DNA from: Calothrix sp. HK-06 | Lineage (GTDB): Bacteria; Cyanobacteriota; Cyanobacteriia; Cyanobacteriales; Nostocaceae | NCBI RefSeq assembly: GCF_001904745.1 | Contig: NZ_MRCD01000002.1 | Coordinates: 75,938 to 139,937, forward strand | DNA length: 64,000 nucleotides | Direction of reading: 5' to 3' | Shown here: positions 62,282 to 64,000 of the stretch, in pieces | Layout of the letters: the number at the start of each line of letters is the position of its first letter | How positions within the stretch are numbered: position 1 is the stretch's first letter | Position numbers and translations under genes: made by a program | The notes under the pieces: generated by a model | What the model saw: only the letters and a program-made list of their open reading frames with translations | Databases searched by the model: none | What the model was told of the DNA's origin: nothing

Positions 62282-62907
62282 TGGCTAGAAAAAGACTTGC
62301 TGACTTAGTACAAGAAGAAGCAAATAAAGATACTACCGATACTACAAAAGCATCAGTAATAGATGTGACTGCTACACCCGTAGAAGAATCATCAGAACAG
62401 GAAAGTGCAAACGAAGAAAATAATACACAAGGAACTCATTTAAGCAAAGCTGACTTAGAAGTAACAATTCAAGAATTAAATCAATTAATAGCGCAAGTTC
62501 ATCAAAGCGAGGCTAATCTACAAAACCAAGTTGAGCAGCTGCAATCTGCTTTATCCGAACAAAAAGAATTGTCTGAGCGTTCAGAAAAAGCTTTAGCCGA
62601 ACAAAAAACAAAAGCAGACCGTTCCGAAAAAGAGCTTAAAGAAGCCAAAAAAGCCGCTTTGCAGCTAGCAGAAGCGAATTCACAGCTATCAGCAGAAATT
62701 GAAGAACTCAAACAAACTGTAGCTTTATTAGAGCAACAAAAGCAACCTCAACAACAGCGTCCTCAAGTTAAAGAGAAACCACCTGCTATCACGAAGGCGC
62801 CAATATCTTACAGAAAATCATATGGAACACTCGAAAGGTTACAAGTTCAACCATCAGTAGAACAAACACATTCCTCTGATACTTCACCAATGTGGTTACT
62901 TGATTAG
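62281..62907 (+). CDS. Coiled-coil McdB-like partner of ParA
   Basis: 208 residues beginning at the ATG at 62281 (MARKRLADLVQEEANKD), overlapping the ParA stop by one base. The N-terminal part is charged and disordered (SSEQESANEENNTQG). Residues about 60-155 are a Gln/Glu/Lys-rich coiled coil (LNQLIAQVHQSEANLQNQVE, LSEQKELSERSEKALAEQKT). The tail is disordered with a tryptophan four residues from the end (SPMWLLD). A Gln-rich coil plus near-terminal Trp and pairing with a ParA are the described hallmarks of McdB, the carboxysome adaptor. I see no homologous motif beyond these composition features. It could also be a ParA-associated cargo adaptor of another organelle. Confidence 0.7.
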   Translation: MARKRLADLVQEEANKDTTDTTKASVIDVTATPVEESSEQESANEENNTQGTHLSKADLEVTIQELNQLIAQVHQSEANLQNQVEQLQSALSEQKELSERSEKALAEQKTKADRSEKELKEAKKAALQLAEANSQLSAEIEELKQTVALLEQQKQPQQQRPQVKEKPPAITKAPISYRKSYGTLERLQVQPSVEQTHSSDTSPMWLLD

Positions 62908-62914
62908 TGGAAAG

Positions 62915-62941
62915 TGTAGAGACGTGATTAATCACGTCTGT
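62915..62941. repeat. Family D hairpin after the McdB-like gene
   Basis: TGTAGAGACGTGATTAATCA followed by CGTCTGT. Eight bases after the stop of the McdB-like gene. Likely terminator. Confidence 0.75.
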
Positions 62942-63074
62942 GCGAGTGCGGTTGTTTAGATAAGATTAAGCTATACTCTTTTAAATGTACAACTAAAGAT
63001 GTATTTTGAATATTACAGGCGTTTCAAATCGAGGCGCCTACTTGTTTTTTTTTAACTCAATAGCTATAGCTCTC

Positions 63075-63986
63075 ATGTACAATTTTTTACCAATTGCTTA
63101 CTTTGAAGATAATTTTATACCTTTTTCGGATGCAAAAATATCTATAGCCACACACGCACTACATTATGGGACAGGAGCATTAGGAGGACTACGTGGAATT
63201 CCTGACCCGCAAGATTCTACACGAATATTGCTATTTAGACTCGACCGTCATTGTCAAAGATTGAGTACTAGCGCAAAATTTCTCCATTACGATATATCAG
63301 CCGAAAAAATTGAAGAAACTATTGTTGAATTTATTAAGAAAAATCAACCATCAACATCATTTTATATCCGTCCTTTTGTATATACTGCTGATTTGGGAAT
63401 AGCTCCACGACTGCATAGTATTAAAAAAGACTTTTTTGTTTATGGTTTAGAACTAGGTGAATATTCATCACCTACAGGCGTTACATGTCGAATTAGTTCA
63501 TGGTATCGTCAAACAGACGTAAGTTTTCCATTGCGTGGAAAAATTAGCGCAGCTTATATTACTTCATCGCTGGCAAAAACCGAAGCTGTAGAATCTGGGT
63601 TTGACGAAGCAATTTTGATGAATTCCCAAGGCAAAGTTAGCGAAGCTTCGGGAATGAATATTTTTATTGTTAGAAATGGGCAAATATTTACACCTGGATT
63701 CGAGCAAGATATTTTAGAAGGTATCACCCGTGATAGCGTCATTAAATTAGCTACTGACTTAGGATTTAAGGTTATTGAAAGACCGATTGATAAATCGGAA
63801 CTATTTATCGCTGATGAAGTCTTTTTGTGTGGTACTGCTGCTAAAGTTTTACCTGTTATTCAAATAGAAAACTTCAAGCTACCAGAAAATAGACCAATAA
63901 CAGAAAAATTGCGCGAGAAGTTTACAGCAATTACCGAAAATCGCGACCCTAAATATCAAGATTGGATATTTCCTGTTTCTCTATAA
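63075..63986 (+). CDS. ilvE: Branched-chain amino acid aminotransferase (class IV)
   Basis: Start placed at the ATG at 63075 (MYNFLPIAYFEDNFIPFSDA), as in BCAT enzymes; the open frame back to a TTG at 63006 is not family-like. 303 residues. Class IV PLP fold: ISIATHALHYGTGALGGLRG, the PLP lysine in AAYITSSLAKTEAVESGFDE, then SEASGMNIFIVRNGQIFTP, LEGITRDSVIKLATDLG and ADEVFLCGTAAKVLPV. It transfers amino groups between glutamate and branched-chain 2-oxo acids in valine, leucine and isoleucine synthesis. The symbol rests on the family; D-amino acid or ADC lyase relatives are excluded by the FLCGTAAKV motif. Standalone. Confidence 0.9.
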   Translation: MYNFLPIAYFEDNFIPFSDAKISIATHALHYGTGALGGLRGIPDPQDSTRILLFRLDRHCQRLSTSAKFLHYDISAEKIEETIVEFIKKNQPSTSFYIRPFVYTADLGIAPRLHSIKKDFFVYGLELGEYSSPTGVTCRISSWYRQTDVSFPLRGKISAAYITSSLAKTEAVESGFDEAILMNSQGKVSEASGMNIFIVRNGQIFTPGFEQDILEGITRDSVIKLATDLGFKVIERPIDKSELFIADEVFLCGTAAKVLPVIQIENFKLPENRPITEKLREKFTAITENRDPKYQDWIFPVSL

Positions 63987-64000
63987 TTTGTAAGGTGGGC

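Noticed and set aside
63006-63074. Longer N-terminus for the aminotransferase (TTG start)
   Set aside because: Hydrophobic extension unlike BCAT enzymes; family start fits ATG 63075.
1-64000. tRNA, rRNA, riboswitch or CRISPR loci
   Set aside because: Checked intergenic regions by eye and saw no cloverleaf, 16S/23S motifs or spacer arrays; a covariance-model search would be needed to be sure.

Overview
The window is chromosomal DNA of a cyanobacterium, most likely a large-genome filamentous type. The evidence is family content, not a database match: an SLH-OprB outer-membrane porin, an AMIN-domain TonB receptor, DUF928, DUF1822, DUF4058, CHAT-CHASE2, a CYP110-like P450, a ParA/coiled-coil pair resembling McdA/McdB, a CBS-PAS hybrid kinase, and many short dispersed hairpin repeats. 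Two composition signals stand out by eye. The palindrome GGCGCC occurs roughly 90 times, while GATC occurs only about five times, and the usual cyanobacterial HIP1 octamer GCGATCGC was not found.

Layout. 1-3.5 kb: a membrane protein running off the left edge, an OprB porin and a small secreted protein. 3.6-8.1 kb: four glycosyltransferases. 8.3-8.7 kb: a HigA-like antitoxin pseudogene. 9.0-14.7 kb: a co-directional trio (winged-helix protein, P-loop ATPase, and a fusion of RNase D-like exonuclease, Fe-S PD-(D/E)XK nuclease and FtsK motor) that looks like an uncharacterised DNA-processing or defence cassette. 14.7-17.8 kb: toxin-antitoxin debris, an orphan ParA and DUF4058. 18.0-19.6 kb: cysteine synthase and acireductone dioxygenase. 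19.6-22.8 kb: RDD, membrane protein, SpoIIM and a lipoprotein. 22.8-29.6 kb: accessory oxidoreductases, regulators and several regulator or gene remnants, plus a DapF homologue in which both catalytic cysteines are serine. 30.1-35.6 kb: pentapeptide protein, DUF4129, DUF4350, MoxR and DUF58. 35.9-42.1 kb: ZIP transporter, YjbQ, and an iron-uptake block (PepSY, TonB receptor, AraC/PchR-like regulator). 42.5-55.5 kb: two copies of a sigma-like + DUF1822 + membrane CHAT-protease module, with a trypsin-like protease and a truncated TolC. 55.6-64 kb: a giant CBS-PAS hybrid histidine kinase, MsrA, P450, McdAB-like pair and a branched-chain aminotransferase.

The strongest candidates for undescribed biology are the 9.0-14.7 kb nuclease/motor cassette and the duplicated sigma/DUF1822/CHAT-receptor module. 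In the latter, two paralogous caspase-like proteases share a cytosolic half but carry different transmembrane sensor halves (CHASE2, or a type 1 periplasmic-binding domain). A recurring local theme is that short hairpin elements sit exactly at gene ends and supply the last codons or the stop codon.
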